Under the pieces are notes generated by a model. It saw only the letters and a list, made by a program, of their open reading frames with translations. It made no database searches and was not told where the DNA came from. Shown piece by piece: positions 1 to 9,528 of a stretch of DNA of 15,548 nucleotides; positions within the stretch are counted from its first letter, which is position 1; each line of letters starts with the position of its first letter. The DNA lies in contig JAAOZZ010000030.1 in assembly GCA_012274175.1 (NCBI GenBank), positions 1 to 15,548 of the forward strand, given 5' to 3'. Source of the DNA: Betaproteobacteria bacterium. Lineage in GTDB: Bacteria; Pseudomonadota; Gammaproteobacteria; Burkholderiales; Usitatibacteraceae. Position numbers and translations under genes: made by a program.

Positions 1-14
1 GCCTTGCGCCTTGC

Positions 15-1069
<1,055 letters not shown>

Positions 1070-1078
1070 CCTAAACGT

Positions 1079-1107
1079 TTGACAACTAAGGGATTTTTGA
1101 GTATTTA
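1079..1107 (+). promoter_or_regulatory. candidate sigma70 promoter of the CRP/FNR-family gene
   Basis: A perfect TTGACA (1079-1084) is followed after exactly 17 nt by TATTTA (1102-1107), inside an AT-rich stretch unusual for this GC-rich window. The predicted transcription start falls at about 1114, essentially on the ATG at 1115, which would make the mRNA leaderless. No Shine-Dalgarno is visible before that ATG, in keeping with this. The -10 box is only a half match to consensus. Confidence 0.6.
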
Positions 1108-1114
1108 AACATCC

Positions 1115-1807
1115 ATGCAAGCGCCTCCGAAACGCCCCGCCGTGGGCGAGCGCACCTTGACGCTCAAGGCGGTGCCGTTCTTCACGCAGCTCTCCGACCG
1201 CGAGCTCGACGTGGTCCGCGCCGTCGCCACCGAGAAGAACTATCCCAAGACCGCCGTGGTGCTCACCGAAGGCGAGATGGGCGACTCGCTCTACATGATC
1301 CAGTCGGGCAAGGTGAAGGTGTTCATCGGCGACGAGGACGGCCGCGAGATCATCCTGAAGATCCTGGGGCCCGGGGATTTCTTTGGCGAGATGTCGATGA
1401 TCGACAAGCAGCCGCGATCCGCGTCCGTGAACACCATCGAGGCGTCGCTCTTCCTGGTGCTCTCCCACGCCGCGTTCGAGAAATGCGTGGAGCAGGCCCC
1501 GCGCATCGGCAACATGGTGATGCGCGTGCTGGCGCAGCGCGTGCGCGAGGCCGACCGCAAGATCGGCACCCTCGCCCTGATGGACGTCTACGGGCGCGTG
1601 GCGAGCACGCTGCTCGAGCTTTCCGTCTACAGCAACGGCAAGCTGATGGTGGGGGAAAAGCTCTCCCAGCAGGACCTCGCGAACATGGTGGGGGCGTCGC
1701 GGGAGATGGTGAACCGCATCCTCAAGGACCTCTCCGAGCGCGGCTTCATCTCGATCGAGTCCAAGTCGATCACCATCATCAACCGGGAGTTGCCGCCATC
1801 GCTGTGA
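1115..1807 (+). CDS. CRP/FNR-family transcriptional regulator
   Basis: Cytoplasmic DNA-binding regulator, 230 aa. Residues about 15-125 form a cyclic-nucleotide-binding-type beta-barrel with a phosphate-cassette-like segment: FFGEMS (89-94) followed by PRSAS (100-104). A long dimerisation helix (about 118-147) precedes a winged helix-turn-helix (about 182-225). The recognition helix [12 protein letters not shown] keeps the Arg-Glu...Arg pattern that E. coli CRP uses for TGTGA-type half sites. There is no N-terminal cysteine cluster, so it is not an FNR-type Fe-S sensor. The conserved Glu and Arg of the cassette make cNMP binding possible; the ligand is unknown. ATG 1115 is the first start, without a visible ribosome site; GTG 1142 is an alternative that still keeps the whole barrel. 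Its stop overlaps the ftsK start. In E. coli lrp occupies this position. Confidence 0.92.
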   Translation: MQAPPKRPAVGERTLTLKAVPFFTQLSDRELDVVRAVATEKNYPKTAVVLTEGEMGDSLYMIQSGKVKVFIGDEDGREIILKILGPGDFFGEMSMIDKQPRSASVNTIEASLFLVLSHAAFEKCVEQAPRIGNMVMRVLAQRVREADRKIGTLALMDVYGRVASTLLELSVYSNGKLMVGEKLSQQDLANMVGASREMVNRILKDLSERGFISIESKSITIINRELPPSL

Positions 1808-4062
1808 CGAGCGTTCCGGACGCCAACCCGCGCCTGGGGCGCGTGATGCGCGAGGCGGGCTGGATCCTGGTTCTCGCCGCCGGCGTCTACCTCGCCCTCG
1901 TCCTCGCGTCCTACTACCCCACCGATCCCGGTCCCCAGTACAGGGGTCCCGAGGCGCAGGTCATGAACCGCGGGGGCGTGCTGGGCGCCTGGATCGCCGG
2001 CACGCTCTTCTTCGCCTTCGGATTTTCCGCGTGGTGGTGGGTCGCGTTCGCCGCGGCCGCGATCCTGCGCCTGTACCGGCGCGTCGAGGCCTGGGAGCTC
2101 GTCAACCGGCGCTCGGCCGCCGCGATGCTCGTGGGCTTCGCCGTCGTGCTCGCCGCGAGCTGCACCCTCGAGGCGCTGCGCCTGCACGCGCTCGTGCCGA
2201 GCGCGTTCGAGCCGGGCGGGGTCCTGGGGACCGTGCTCGCGGGCTTCGCCCGCAGCGCCTTCGGCTTCACCGGCGCGACCCTCCTGCTGCTCGCCCTCGT
2301 GGCGGGCGGCGTGAGCCTCTTCACGGGCCTTTCGTGGCTGCGCGCGACGGAGCTGCTCGGCGCCGGCCTCGAGTGGGGCTACGAGGCGGCGCGGCGGCGC
2401 ATCGAGGCGCGCCGCGACCGCGAGGAAGGGCGCCTCAAGGCCCAGGAGCGGGAGGAAAAGGTCGAGGTGGCCAAGAAGGCCTTCGAGGAGCACGAGCCGA
2501 TCCGCATCGAGATGCCCGAGGTCGCGATCGCGAAGAGCGAGCGCATCGTGCGCGAGAAGCAGGTGCCGCTCTTCGCCGACCTGCCCGACTCGCCGCTGCC
2601 GCCCCTCAACCTGCTCGACGCGCCCGAGACCCACATCGAGCGCCCGACCCCGGAGACGCTCGAGTACACCTCGCGCCTGATCGAAAGGAAGCTCCAGGAC
2701 TTCAACGTGCAGGTGAAGGTGGTCGCCGCCTATCCGGGCCCGGTCATCACGCGCTACGAGATCGAGCCCGCGGTGGGCGTGAAGGGCGCGCAGGTCGTGA
2801 ACCTTGCCCGCGACCTCGCGCGCGCGCTGTCCGTGATGGCCATCCGCGTGGTGGAGACGATCCCGGGCACCTCGTGCATGGGGCTCGAGATCCCCAACCC
2901 CAAGCGCGAGATCGTGCGCCTGTCGGAGATCGTGGGGTCCCAGGCGTACGCGGACATGCACTCGAAGCTCACGCTCGCGCTGGGCAAGGACATCACCGGC
3001 AAGCCCGCCGTGGCCGACCTCGCGCGCATGCCGCACCTGCTGGTGGCGGGCACCACGGGCTCGGGCAAGTCGGTGGCGATCAACGCGATGATCCTCTCGC
3101 TCCTCTACAAGGCCACGCCGGCCGAGGTCCGCCTGATCCTCGTCGATCCCAAGATGCTCGAGCTTTCGGCCTACGAAGGCATACCGCACCTGCTGGCGCC
3201 GGTCGTGACGGACATGCGCCAGGCCGCGGCGGCGCTCCAATGGTGCGTGGCGGAGATGGACCGGCGTTACAAGATCATGTCGGCGATCGGCGTGCGCAAC
3301 CTCGCCGGCTACAACCAGAAGGTGCGCGAGGCGAGCGAGAAGAAGGCGCCCCTCAAGCATCCCTTCACGCTCACGCCCGACAACCCCGAGGACCTGGAGC
3401 CGCTGCCGCTCCTGGTGGTGGTGATCGACGAGCTGGCCGACCTCATGATGGTCGCGGGCAAGAAGGTGGAGGAGCTGATCGCGCGCCTCGCGCAGAAGTC
3501 GCGCGCATCGGGCATCCACCTGATGCTCGCCACGCAGCGCCCCTCGGTGGACGTGATCACCGGTCTCATCAAGGCGAACGTTCCCACGCGCATCGCGTTC
3601 CAGGTGTCGTCGAAGGTGGATTCGCGCACGATCCTCGACCAGCAGGGCGCGGAGAGCCTGGTAGGGCAGGGCGACATGCTCTACCTCGCGCCCGGGGGCG
3701 GCATGCCCACGCGGGTGCACGGCGCCTACGTGGGAGACGCCGAGGTGCACCGCGTCGTGGAGGCGCTCAAGAAGCAGGGCGAGGCGCAGTACATCGACGG
3801 CATCCTGGACGAACCGGAAACGGCTGACGGCGGAACCTCCGGCGACGGCGCTGTCTCAGGAGAATCCGATCCCCTCTACGACCAGGCCGTGCAGATCGTC
3901 CTCCAGAACAAGCGGGCATCCATCTCCCTCGTGCAACGGCACCTGCGCATCGGCTACAACCGCGCCGCGCGCCTGATCGAGGACATGGAGAAGGCAGGCA
4001 TGGTCTCTTCCATGGCCTCCAACGGCAACCGCGAGATCCTCGTCCCGTCGAGGGAAAAGTAG
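1804..4062 (+). CDS. ftsK: DNA translocase FtsK
   Basis: Septum-anchored hexameric ATPase that pumps DNA toward dif and activates XerCD during division. The frame is open far upstream, but those codons are a shadow of the regulator gene. I start at GTG 1804, which overlaps the preceding TGA (GTGA) and has GGGAG about 13 nt upstream. This gives 752 aa; ATG 1846 is an alternative. Order: hydrophobic N-terminal segments (about 19-37, 58-90, 104-122, 137-173), a charged linker (195-280), then the motor with Walker A GTTGSGKS (416-423) and Walker [14 protein letters not shown] (536-548). After a short Gly/Ser linker comes the C-terminal gamma winged helix (about 688-752), which reads KOPS-type orientation sequences. 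The linker is short compared with E. coli FtsK (1329 aa), as is common outside the enterics. Confidence 0.96.
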   Translation: MTSVPDANPRLGRVMREAGWILVLAAGVYLALVLASYYPTDPGPQYRGPEAQVMNRGGVLGAWIAGTLFFAFGFSAWWWVAFAAAAILRLYRRVEAWELVNRRSAAAMLVGFAVVLAASCTLEALRLHALVPSAFEPGGVLGTVLAGFARSAFGFTGATLLLLALVAGGVSLFTGLSWLRATELLGAGLEWGYEAARRRIEARRDREEGRLKAQEREEKVEVAKKAFEEHEPIRIEMPEVAIAKSERIVREKQVPLFADLPDSPLPPLNLLDAPETHIERPTPETLEYTSRLIERKLQDFNVQVKVVAAYPGPVITRYEIEPAVGVKGAQVVNLARDLARALSVMAIRVVETIPGTSCMGLEIPNPKREIVRLSEIVGSQAYADMHSKLTLALGKDITGKPAVADLARMPHLLVAGTTGSGKSVAINAMILSLLYKATPAEVRLILVDPKMLELSAYEGIPHLLAPVVTDMRQAAAALQWCVAEMDRRYKIMSAIGVRNLAGYNQKVREASEKKAPLKHPFTLTPDNPEDLEPLPLLVVVIDELADLMMVAGKKVEELIARLAQKSRASGIHLMLATQRPSVDVITGLIKANVPTRIAFQVSSKVDSRTILDQQGAESLVGQGDMLYLAPGGGMPTRVHGAYVGDAEVHRVVEALKKQGEAQYIDGILDEPETADGGTSGDGAVSGESDPLYDQAVQIVLQNKRASISLVQRHLRIGYNRAARLIEDMEKAGMVSSMASNGNREILVPSREK

Positions 4063-4075
4063 CCATGCCGCCATA

Positions 4076-4163
4076 TCTCCCTCTCCCCTGGGAGAGGGCC
4101 GGGGTGAGGGTGGGCGGCGCGGTTTCTCTCCCTCTCCCCTGGGAGAGGGCCGGAGTGAGGGTG
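4076..4163. repeat. two tandem copies of a palindromic (REP-like) repeat
   Basis: Two 37-nt copies (4076-4112 and 4127-4163) start 51 nt apart and differ at one base. Each holds a near-perfect hairpin, CCCTCTCCC-CT-GGGAGAGGG, followed by a GGTGAGGGTG-type tail. Repeats of this look are scattered through many proteobacterial genomes and are a known source of spurious LPLPWERAGVR or LTPALSQGRG peptides; that comparison is from memory. The 51-nt period is a multiple of three, so both copies read in the lolA frame without a stop. The second copy runs into the first codons of the lolA signal peptide. The hairpins could also affect ftsK-lolA read-through or message stability. Confidence 0.85.
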
Positions 4164-4775
4164 GTCCTCGCGCTGCTCCTCGCCTTGCCCCTCCTCGCGC
4201 GCGCCGGCGGCCTGGACGACTTCCTCGCCTTCAACTCCGCCACCCGATCCGCCACGGCCCGCTTCGAGCAGGAGGTATACGACCGCGGCGGCAAGGTGGT
4301 CGACCGCTCCTCGGGGACGTTCGCGTTCGCACGTCCGGGCAAGTTCCGCTGGGAGTACCTGTTGCCCCACCGGCAGCTGCTGGTGAGCGACGGTGCGCGC
4401 CTCTGGATCTACGATCCGGACCTGGCCCAGGTGACCGTGAAGCGCGTGGACCAGGCGATCTCGTCCACGCCCGCCGCGCTCCTCGCGGGCCGTGACGACA
4501 TCACCGCGCTCTTCACGCTGCGCGACGCGGGCGAGGGCGAAGGCCTCGCCTGGGTGGAGGCGCTGCCCAAGGCGAAGGACACGGGCTTCGACAAGGTCCG
4601 CCTGGGGCTGCGCGGGCGCACGCTCGCGGCGATGGAGCTCTTCGACCAGCTGGGTGGCCACACGATGCTGCGCTTCTCGGAGCTCAAGGCCAACGCGCCC
4701 GTGGTCTCCGCCACGTTCCATTTCGTGCCTCCCGCGGGCGCCGACGTGATCGAGGACGTCGCGCCCCAGCGCTGA
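4155..4775 (+). CDS. lolA: outer-membrane lipoprotein carrier protein LolA
   Basis: Periplasmic chaperone that takes lipoproteins from the LolCDE exporter and hands them to LolB at the outer membrane. From GTG 4155 it is 206 aa, close to E. coli LolA. It opens with a compact signal peptide (MRVVLALLLALPLLARA, cleavage near residue 17). The family core follows: TARFEQEVYD (34-43), the PGKFRWEYLLP segment (61-71) and the LWIYDPDLAQVTV segment (83-95). GGGAGAGGG lies just upstream as a ribosome site, supplied by the palindromic repeat. An in-frame ATG at 4065, with GAGGG 10 nt upstream, would add 30 residues encoded almost wholly by the two repeats (236 aa). It may be the ancestral start into which the repeats were inserted. 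I prefer GTG 4155 on family length, with real doubt. Confidence 0.93.
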   Translation: MRVVLALLLALPLLARAGGLDDFLAFNSATRSATARFEQEVYDRGGKVVDRSSGTFAFARPGKFRWEYLLPHRQLLVSDGARLWIYDPDLAQVTVKRVDQAISSTPAALLAGRDDITALFTLRDAGEGEGLAWVEALPKAKDTGFDKVRLGLRGRTLAAMELFDQLGGHTMLRFSELKANAPVVSATFHFVPPAGADVIEDVAPQR

Positions 4776-4812
4776 GGCCCGGGAGGCGAGCGCAGCGGCT
4801 ACACTGCGAACG

Positions 4813-6132
4813 ATGAACCAGCCGGGGGACCTCTTCACCGCGACCGGGGACGCGAACGTGCCGCTCGCCGAGCGGTTGCGCCCGAAGGCGGTCGAGTCGA
4901 TGGTGGGCCAGCGCCACCTGCTGGGCGACGGCAAGCCGCTGTGGGTGGCCCTGCGCGCGGGCAAGCCCCATTCGATGATCCTGTGGGGACCGCCGGGAGT
5001 GGGCAAGACCACGCTCGCTCGCCTTATGGCGCACGCGTTCAACTCGGAATTCATCGCGATCTCGGCGGTGCTCTCGGGAGTGAAGGAGATCCGCGACGCG
5101 GTCGAGCGCGCGCGGCTTTCCCGCGAGCAGTACGGCCGCGCCACCATCCTCTTCGTGGACGAGGTGCACCGCTTCAACAAGGCGCAGCAGGACGCCTTCC
5201 TCCCCCACGTCGAGTCGGGCCTGCTCACGTTCATCGGCGCGACCACGGAGAATCCCTCGTTCGAGGTGATCGGCGCGCTCCTGTCCCGCGCCCAGGTGTA
5301 CGTGCTGGAAAGCCTGGGCGCCGAAGATCTCGACCGGCTCATCGAGCGCGGCTTCGAGGCGGAGAAGGTGGACGCCACCACGGAGGCCCGCAAGCGCATC
5401 GCCGAGTTCGCCGACGGCGACGGGCGCCGGGCATTGAACCTCGTGGAGCAGGTCGCCCAGGCCGCGCGGGTCGAGGGCCGGCGCGGCGCCGACGTGGATT
5501 TCGTGGACGCGGTGTCCCAGCGCGCGGGCCGGCGCTTCGACAAGGGCGGCGAGAACTACTACGACCAGATCTCGGCGCTGCACAAGAGCGTGCGGGGCAG
5601 CGACCCCGACGCCTCGCTCTACTGGCTCGTGCGCATGCTCGATGGCGGCGTGGACCCGCGCTACCTCGCCCGCCGGATGATCCGCATGGCGAGCGAGGAC
5701 GTGGGCCTCGCCGATCCGCGCGCCCTGGAGGTCGCCATCCATGCAGCCGAGGTCTACGAGCGCCTCGGGACTCCGGAAGGGGAGCTCGCCCTCGCGGAGT
5801 GCGTGATCTACCTCGCGGTCGCGGCGAAATCCAACGCGGTCTACACGGCGTACGGCGCCGCGCGCGCTTTCGTGGCCGAGGACGGAACGCGCCCCGTGCC
5901 GCTGCACATCCGCAACGCCCCCACGAAGCTCATGAAGGGCCTGGGCTACGGCAAGGACTACCGCTACGCCCACGACGAGGCCGAGGGCTACGCTGCCGGC
6001 GAGAGCTACCTGCCCGACGGAATGCAGCCGCCGCGGTGGTACCGTCCGACGGACCGCGGGCTCGAAGCGAAGATCCGCGAGCGCCTCGAGCACCTGCGCT
6101 CGCTGGACGAAAGGGCGAACAAAGTAAAATGA
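4813..6132 (+). CDS. rarA: replication-associated recombination protein RarA (MgsA), AAA+ ATPase
   Basis: Cytoplasmic clamp-loader-like AAA+ ATPase that works at stalled replication forks; 439 aa, the usual RarA/Mgs1/WRNIP1 length. Motifs: Walker A GPPGVGKT (59-66), Walker [10 protein letters not shown] (112-120), sensor 1 GATTENPS (142-149), an SRA arginine-finger segment (158-160), then the AAA+ lid. The C-terminal tetramerisation region includes [27 protein letters not shown] (about 250-280) and the [21 protein letters not shown] tail. It lies 37 nt after lolA. No ribosome site stands at the normal distance from ATG 4813; GGGAGG is about 27 nt upstream. TACACT (4800-4805) sits 7 nt before the ATG and might be a -10 box. 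The position between lolA and serS matches E. coli. Confidence 0.96.
   Translation: MNQPGDLFTATGDANVPLAERLRPKAVESMVGQRHLLGDGKPLWVALRAGKPHSMILWGPPGVGKTTLARLMAHAFNSEFIAISAVLSGVKEIRDAVERARLSREQYGRATILFVDEVHRFNKAQQDAFLPHVESGLLTFIGATTENPSFEVIGALLSRAQVYVLESLGAEDLDRLIERGFEAEKVDATTEARKRIAEFADGDGRRALNLVEQVAQAARVEGRRGADVDFVDAVSQRAGRRFDKGGENYYDQISALHKSVRGSDPDASLYWLVRMLDGGVDPRYLARRMIRMASEDVGLADPRALEVAIHAAEVYERLGTPEGELALAECVIYLAVAAKSNAVYTAYGAARAFVAEDGTRPVPLHIRNAPTKLMKGLGYGKDYRYAHDEAEGYAAGESYLPDGMQPPRWYRPTDRGLEAKIRERLEHLRSLDERANKVK
6125..6130 (+). promoter_or_regulatory. candidate -10 box for serS, placed for a leaderless mRNA
   Basis: TAAAAT (one mismatch to TATAAT) ends 6 nt before the serS ATG and overlaps the rarA stop codon. 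Such a hexamer stands out in GC-rich DNA. Transcription would start on or next to the ATG. No good -35 is visible, and no Shine-Dalgarno precedes serS. The sequence is seen; use as a promoter is inferred. Confidence 0.45.
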
Positions 6133-6136
6133 CGGC

Positions 6137-7411
6137 ATGCTCGACATCCAACTCCTGAGAAAAGACCTGCCCGCGGTCGTCGCCGGCCTCAAGCGCCGCG
6201 GCTTCGAGTTCGACGTGGCCGCCTTCCAGAAGCTCGAGGACGAGCGCCGCAAGCTGCAGCTGCGCACCGAGGAGCTGCAGGCCCGGCGCAACGCGCTCTC
6301 CAAGCAGGTGGGCGCGTTGAAGGGCAAGGGCGAGGACGCCTCGGCGGTGCTCGCGCAGGTGGCCGGCATCGGCGACGAGGCCAAGGCCAACGAGGCCGCC
6401 CTCGCCGATGTGCAGCAGCGCCAGTCCGACTTCCTGCGCGTTATCCCCAACATCCCGCGCCCCGAGGTGCCCGAGGGCGGCTCGGCCGGCGACAACGTGG
6501 AGGTGCGCCGCTGGGGCGAGCCGCGTGCGTTCGATTTTCCGGTGAAGGACCACGTCGATGTGGGCGTGGGCCTCGGCGGGCTCGACTTCGAGACCGCGGC
6601 CAAGCTTTCGGGCGCGCGCTTCTCGGTGCTGCGCGGCCCGGTCGCGCGCCTGCACCGCGCGCTCGCGCAGTTCATGCTCCAGGTCCACACCGAGGAGCAC
6701 GGCTACACCGAGGTATACGTCCCGTACATGGTGAGCGGCGAATGCGCCGACGGCGTCTCCAGCCTCGCCAAGTTCAAGGACGACCTCTTCAAGCTCGAGG
6801 GCCGCGACCTCTACCTCATCCCCACCGCGGAATACCCGGTCACCAACTTCGTGCGCGACGAGATCGTCGAGGGCTCGCGCCTGCCGCTGCGCTACGTGTG
6901 CCACAGCCCGTGCTTCCGCTCCGAGGCCGGCAGCTACGGCAAGGACACCCGCGGCATGATCCGCCAGCATCAGTTCGACAAGGTGGAGATCGTGCAGATG
7001 GTGCGCCCGGAGCGATCGGCCGAGGCCCACGAGCAGCTCACCGGGCATGCCGAGGCGATCCTGAGGAAGCTGGGTCTGCCGTACCGCACGATGCTCCTGT
7101 GCACCGGCGACATGGGATTCTCGAGCGCGAAGACCTACGACATCGAGGTGTGGCTCCCGGGACAGAACGCCTATCGGGAGATCTCGTCGTGCTCCACCTA
7201 CGAAGCGTTCCAGGCGCGGCGCATGCAGGCGCGCTACCGCAACGACGGCGGCAAGGCCGAGCCGCTGCACACCCTCAACGGCTCCGGCCTCGCCGTGGGC
7301 CGCACGCTCGTGGCGGTGCTCGAGCACTTCCAGAACGCCGACGGATCGGTGACGGTACCCCCGGCGCTGGTGCCGTTCATGGGCGGCGTCGCGCGCATCG
7401 AGCGGCGCTAG
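6137..7411 (+). CDS. serS: serine-tRNA ligase (SerRS)
   Basis: Class II aminoacyl-tRNA synthetase that charges tRNA-Ser (and tRNA-Sec) with serine in the cytoplasm; 424 aa, normal length. Residues about 27-100 form the long antiparallel coiled-coil arm that reaches the tRNA variable arm. The catalytic domain shows the serine-binding TAEYP loop (230-234), motif 2 starting [15 protein letters not shown] (259-273), the [15 protein letters not shown] segment (348-362) and motif 3 [15 protein letters not shown] (382-396). The ATG at 6137 lies 4 nt after the rarA stop, gives the standard [10 protein letters not shown] start, and has no Shine-Dalgarno. The histidine-phosphatase gene follows after 32 nt on the same strand. 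Confidence 0.98.
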   Translation: MLDIQLLRKDLPAVVAGLKRRGFEFDVAAFQKLEDERRKLQLRTEELQARRNALSKQVGALKGKGEDASAVLAQVAGIGDEAKANEAALADVQQRQSDFLRVIPNIPRPEVPEGGSAGDNVEVRRWGEPRAFDFPVKDHVDVGVGLGGLDFETAAKLSGARFSVLRGPVARLHRALAQFMLQVHTEEHGYTEVYVPYMVSGECADGVSSLAKFKDDLFKLEGRDLYLIPTAEYPVTNFVRDEIVEGSRLPLRYVCHSPCFRSEAGSYGKDTRGMIRQHQFDKVEIVQMVRPERSAEAHEQLTGHAEAILRKLGLPYRTMLLCTGDMGFSSAKTYDIEVWLPGQNAYREISSCSTYEAFQARRMQARYRNDGGKAEPLHTLNGSGLAVGRTLVAVLEHFQNADGSVTVPPALVPFMGGVARIERR

Positions 7412-7443
7412 GAAATGGCTGCGGCCCTCGCGCCGGCACGGCC

Positions 7444-8073
7444 GTGACGCGCTTCGTCGTCGTGCGCCACGGCGAGACCCGGTGGAACCTCGAGGGACGC
7501 GTCCAGGGCCACGGGGACAGCGCCCTCACCGCGGCGGGCGTCGAGCAGGCGCGCTCGATCGGGCGGCGCGTCGCGCGGGAGCCCTTCGACCTGCTCGTCG
7601 CAAGCGACCTCGGGCGCGCGCTCGACACGGCGCGGTGCATCGCGGAGCACACCGGCCACGAGGTGCGCCGCGATGCGCGCTTGCGCGAGCGAAGCTTCGG
7701 CGCGGGCGAGGGCCTCACCTACGGCGAGATCGACCGGCGCTATCCCGATGCCTTCACGCGCTCGCGCGACACCGACCCCGACTACGCCGTCCCCGGCGGG
7801 GAGAGCCGCAACGCGTTCCACGACCGCGTGGCGCGCGCATTCGAGGCGCTCGCGGGCGAGCGCCCCGAGGGCCGCATCCTCGTGGTAACCCATGGGGGCG
7901 TGTTGAGCGCGATCTACCGGCACATCCACGGCATACCCGTGTCCACCGCCTATCCCGTCGCCATTCCGAACGCGTCGTACAACGCGCTCGCGTTCGCCGG
8001 CGGGCTCTGGAGCGTGGAAGCCTGGGCCGACACCGCTCACTTGCCGGAGGCGTCGGCCTTCGAGGACACCTGA
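7444..8073 (+). CDS. histidine phosphatase family protein (phosphoglycerate-mutase-like)
   Basis: Branch 1 histidine phosphatase, 209 aa. The signature RHGETRWN (8-15) holds the nucleophile His9. SDLGRALDTA (54-63) carries the second phosphate-binding Arg, RERSFG (81-86) the acid Glu82, and VTHGG (148-152) the second His. Length and the E-x-SFG context suit cofactor-dependent phosphoglycerate mutase-like, GpmB-like, CobC or other small phosphatases, so the substrate cannot be assigned. GTG 7444 is the only plausible start between the serS stop and the RHGE motif; no ribosome site is obvious. The coding end overlaps the convergent mltF-like gene by 37 bp. It probably follows serS in one transcript, as no promoter is seen in the 32-nt gap. 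Confidence 0.92.
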   Translation: MTRFVVVRHGETRWNLEGRVQGHGDSALTAAGVEQARSIGRRVAREPFDLLVASDLGRALDTARCIAEHTGHEVRRDARLRERSFGAGEGLTYGEIDRRYPDAFTRSRDTDPDYAVPGGESRNAFHDRVARAFEALAGERPEGRILVVTHGGVLSAIYRHIHGIPVSTAYPVAIPNASYNALAFAGGLWSVEAWADTAHLPEASAFEDT

Positions 8074-9452
8074 GGCTGCGGGGCGGGGTCGACGGCGAGG
8101 ACGGGCCCCGCGCGCGGCTGCATGCGCTCGAGTATGTCGTAGTAATTGCGCACGTTGTCCACGAACTGCACGGCCTCGAAGCCGCGCGCGTACCCGTGGG
8201 CGAGGGTCTGGAACGCATCGGGCTGCGCGAGGCGCGGCAGCACCTGGCGCACGTCCTGCCACTTGTCCGGGTTGAGGCCGGAGCGCTGGGCGAGGATGCG
8301 CGCATCCTCGAGGTGGCCGATGCCCTGGTTGTACGCGGCGAGCGCGAGGAACGTGCGGTCCGGCTCGCCGATGCGCGGCACGATCGACTCCTTCACCAGG
8401 GCGAAATAGCGCGCTCCGCCGACGATGCTCTCGCGCGGATCGAGCCGGTTCTTCACCTGGAGGCGGTCGGCGGTCTCCTCGGTGAGCATCATGAGGCCGC
8501 GCACGCCCGTGGGCGAGGTGGCACCCGGGTCCCAGTGGGATTCCTGGTAGCCGATCGCGGCGATGAGGCGCCAGTCGATCCCGCTCACCTGCTCGCCTTC
8601 CTCGAAGTAGGGCTTCACCTTCGGCAGGCGGGTCGCGATGTCCTCGAGCAACGCGCCGGAGTCGATGGCGCTGAATTTCGCCGCATGGCCGTAGTAGCGG
8701 TCCACGAGGCGCTTCAGGGTGCCGTCGCGGCGCAGCCGCTCGAAGAACGGCACGGCGGCGGCGAGGACCTGTTTCTTTTCACGTGCGGCGATGAGCCAGG
8801 CGTATTCCACGGGCTTGCCCACGTTGAACGCGACCTCCAGCTGCGGGAAGTATCTCCGGGCGAGCGTGTAGCGGTTCGATTCCACGAGCGCGTAGTCGAG
8901 CTCGCCGCGGGCGACCTGGTCGAGGAGCTCCGCGGTGCTCGTCTCGGGGGGCAGGCGTACGATCGGCACCGAGGGCATCGGCGCCTGGGAGAGCAGGTAA
9001 TCGCCCACGGTCTCGTCGATCACGCCGATGCGCTTGCCGGCAATGTCCTTCAGCGACTTCGGCCTCGGGTCCGCCGCGCGCCCGACGATCTGGTGCTGGG
9101 TCGTGAGGTACGACGGTCCCCACGCGAGGCCGCCGGGGAAGTCGAAGTGCCGCGCGAGAGCGGCGGCGGCAAGGTGCGCCTGCCCGCGTCGCAGCATCTG
9201 GTCGATCCGCGCCGGGTTGTCGGTCACGACGAACACGGGCTTCACGTGGAGCTCCTTCGCGAAGAGCGTGGCGAGGTCGTATTCGAAACCCGAGGGCAGG
9301 CCCTGGGCGTCCTCGAAATAGGTCGCGGGCCCGTTCACCGTGAGGATGACCAGCTCGCCGGACTGCGACAGGGGCGCAATGGGCCGGGGAGACTCCTCGC
9401 AGCCGACGGCAACCAGGCAAGCGAGGAACGCCAGCAGTCGACGTGCCGTCAT
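8037..9452 (-). CDS. mltF: membrane-bound lytic murein transglycosylase F (MltF-like lipoprotein)
   Basis: Cleaves the MurNAc-GlcNAc bond of peptidoglycan, forming 1,6-anhydro ends, at the periplasmic face of the outer membrane. From ATG 9452 it is 471 aa, slightly shorter than E. coli MltF (518). The N-terminus is a lipoprotein signal with lipobox AVGC (Cys18). Residues about 33-255 form a periplasmic solute-binding (SBP_bac_3) domain. Residues about 285-440 form a family 1 SLT domain with catalytic Glu304 in GYQESHWDP, then GVRGLMML (317-324) and AYNQG (373-377). The open frame runs further upstream, but that part is a shadow of ispD. On the minus strand TAAACT (9466-9461) lies 8 nt before the ATG as a possible -10. 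Its 3' end overlaps the convergent phosphatase gene. Confidence 0.95.
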   Translation of the reverse strand: MTARRLLAFLACLVAVGCEESPRPIAPLSQSGELVILTVNGPATYFEDAQGLPSGFEYDLATLFAKELHVKPVFVVTDNPARIDQMLRRGQAHLAAAALARHFDFPGGLAWGPSYLTTQHQIVGRAADPRPKSLKDIAGKRIGVIDETVGDYLLSQAPMPSVPIVRLPPETSTAELLDQVARGELDYALVESNRYTLARRYFPQLEVAFNVGKPVEYAWLIAAREKKQVLAAAVPFFERLRRDGTLKRLVDRYYGHAAKFSAIDSGALLEDIATRLPKVKPYFEEGEQVSGIDWRLIAAIGYQESHWDPGATSPTGVRGLMMLTEETADRLQVKNRLDPRESIVGGARYFALVKESIVPRIGEPDRTFLALAAYNQGIGHLEDARILAQRSGLNPDKWQDVRQVLPRLAQPDAFQTLAHGYARGFEAVQFVDNVRNYYDILERMQPRAGPVLAVDPAPQPQVSSKADASGK

Positions 9453-9469
9453 GGGGTCACAGTTTAAGG

Positions 9470-9509
9470 GATAATGAGGCCCCTCTCCCGACGTGTCCCG
9501 CCGCGGGAC
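9470..9509 (+). promoter_or_regulatory. candidate ispD promoter -10 and leader hairpin
   Basis: GATAAT (9470-9475) is a one-mismatch -10 box 53 nt before the ispD ATG; no clear -35 is seen. Downstream, GTCCCG-CCG-CGGGAC (9495-9509) is a perfect 6-bp hairpin that would lie in the ispD leader, 19 nt before the start codon. The 76-nt gap to the divergent mltF-like gene must hold both promoters. Confidence 0.35.
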
Positions 9510-9528
9510 GACCAGAACGCCTCGCGCC

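Noticed and set aside
1627..3750. Open frame of about 700 codons antisense to ftsK
   Set aside because: His/Arg/Asp-rich low-complexity translation opposite a well-supported gene; no recognisable motif.
2031..3827. Plus-strand 598-codon frame inside ftsK in another phase
   Set aside because: Arg/Gly/Ala-rich out-of-phase reading of ftsK, without domains.
7415..7443. ATG at 7415 as a start for the phosphatase gene
   Set aside because: It is out of frame with the RHGE-containing reading frame; GTG 7444 is in frame.
9446..9461. Possible CRP-type site at TCACA upstream of the mltF-like gene
   Set aside because: The left half site 6 nt away reads CCGTC, so there is no TGTGA-N6-TCACA match.
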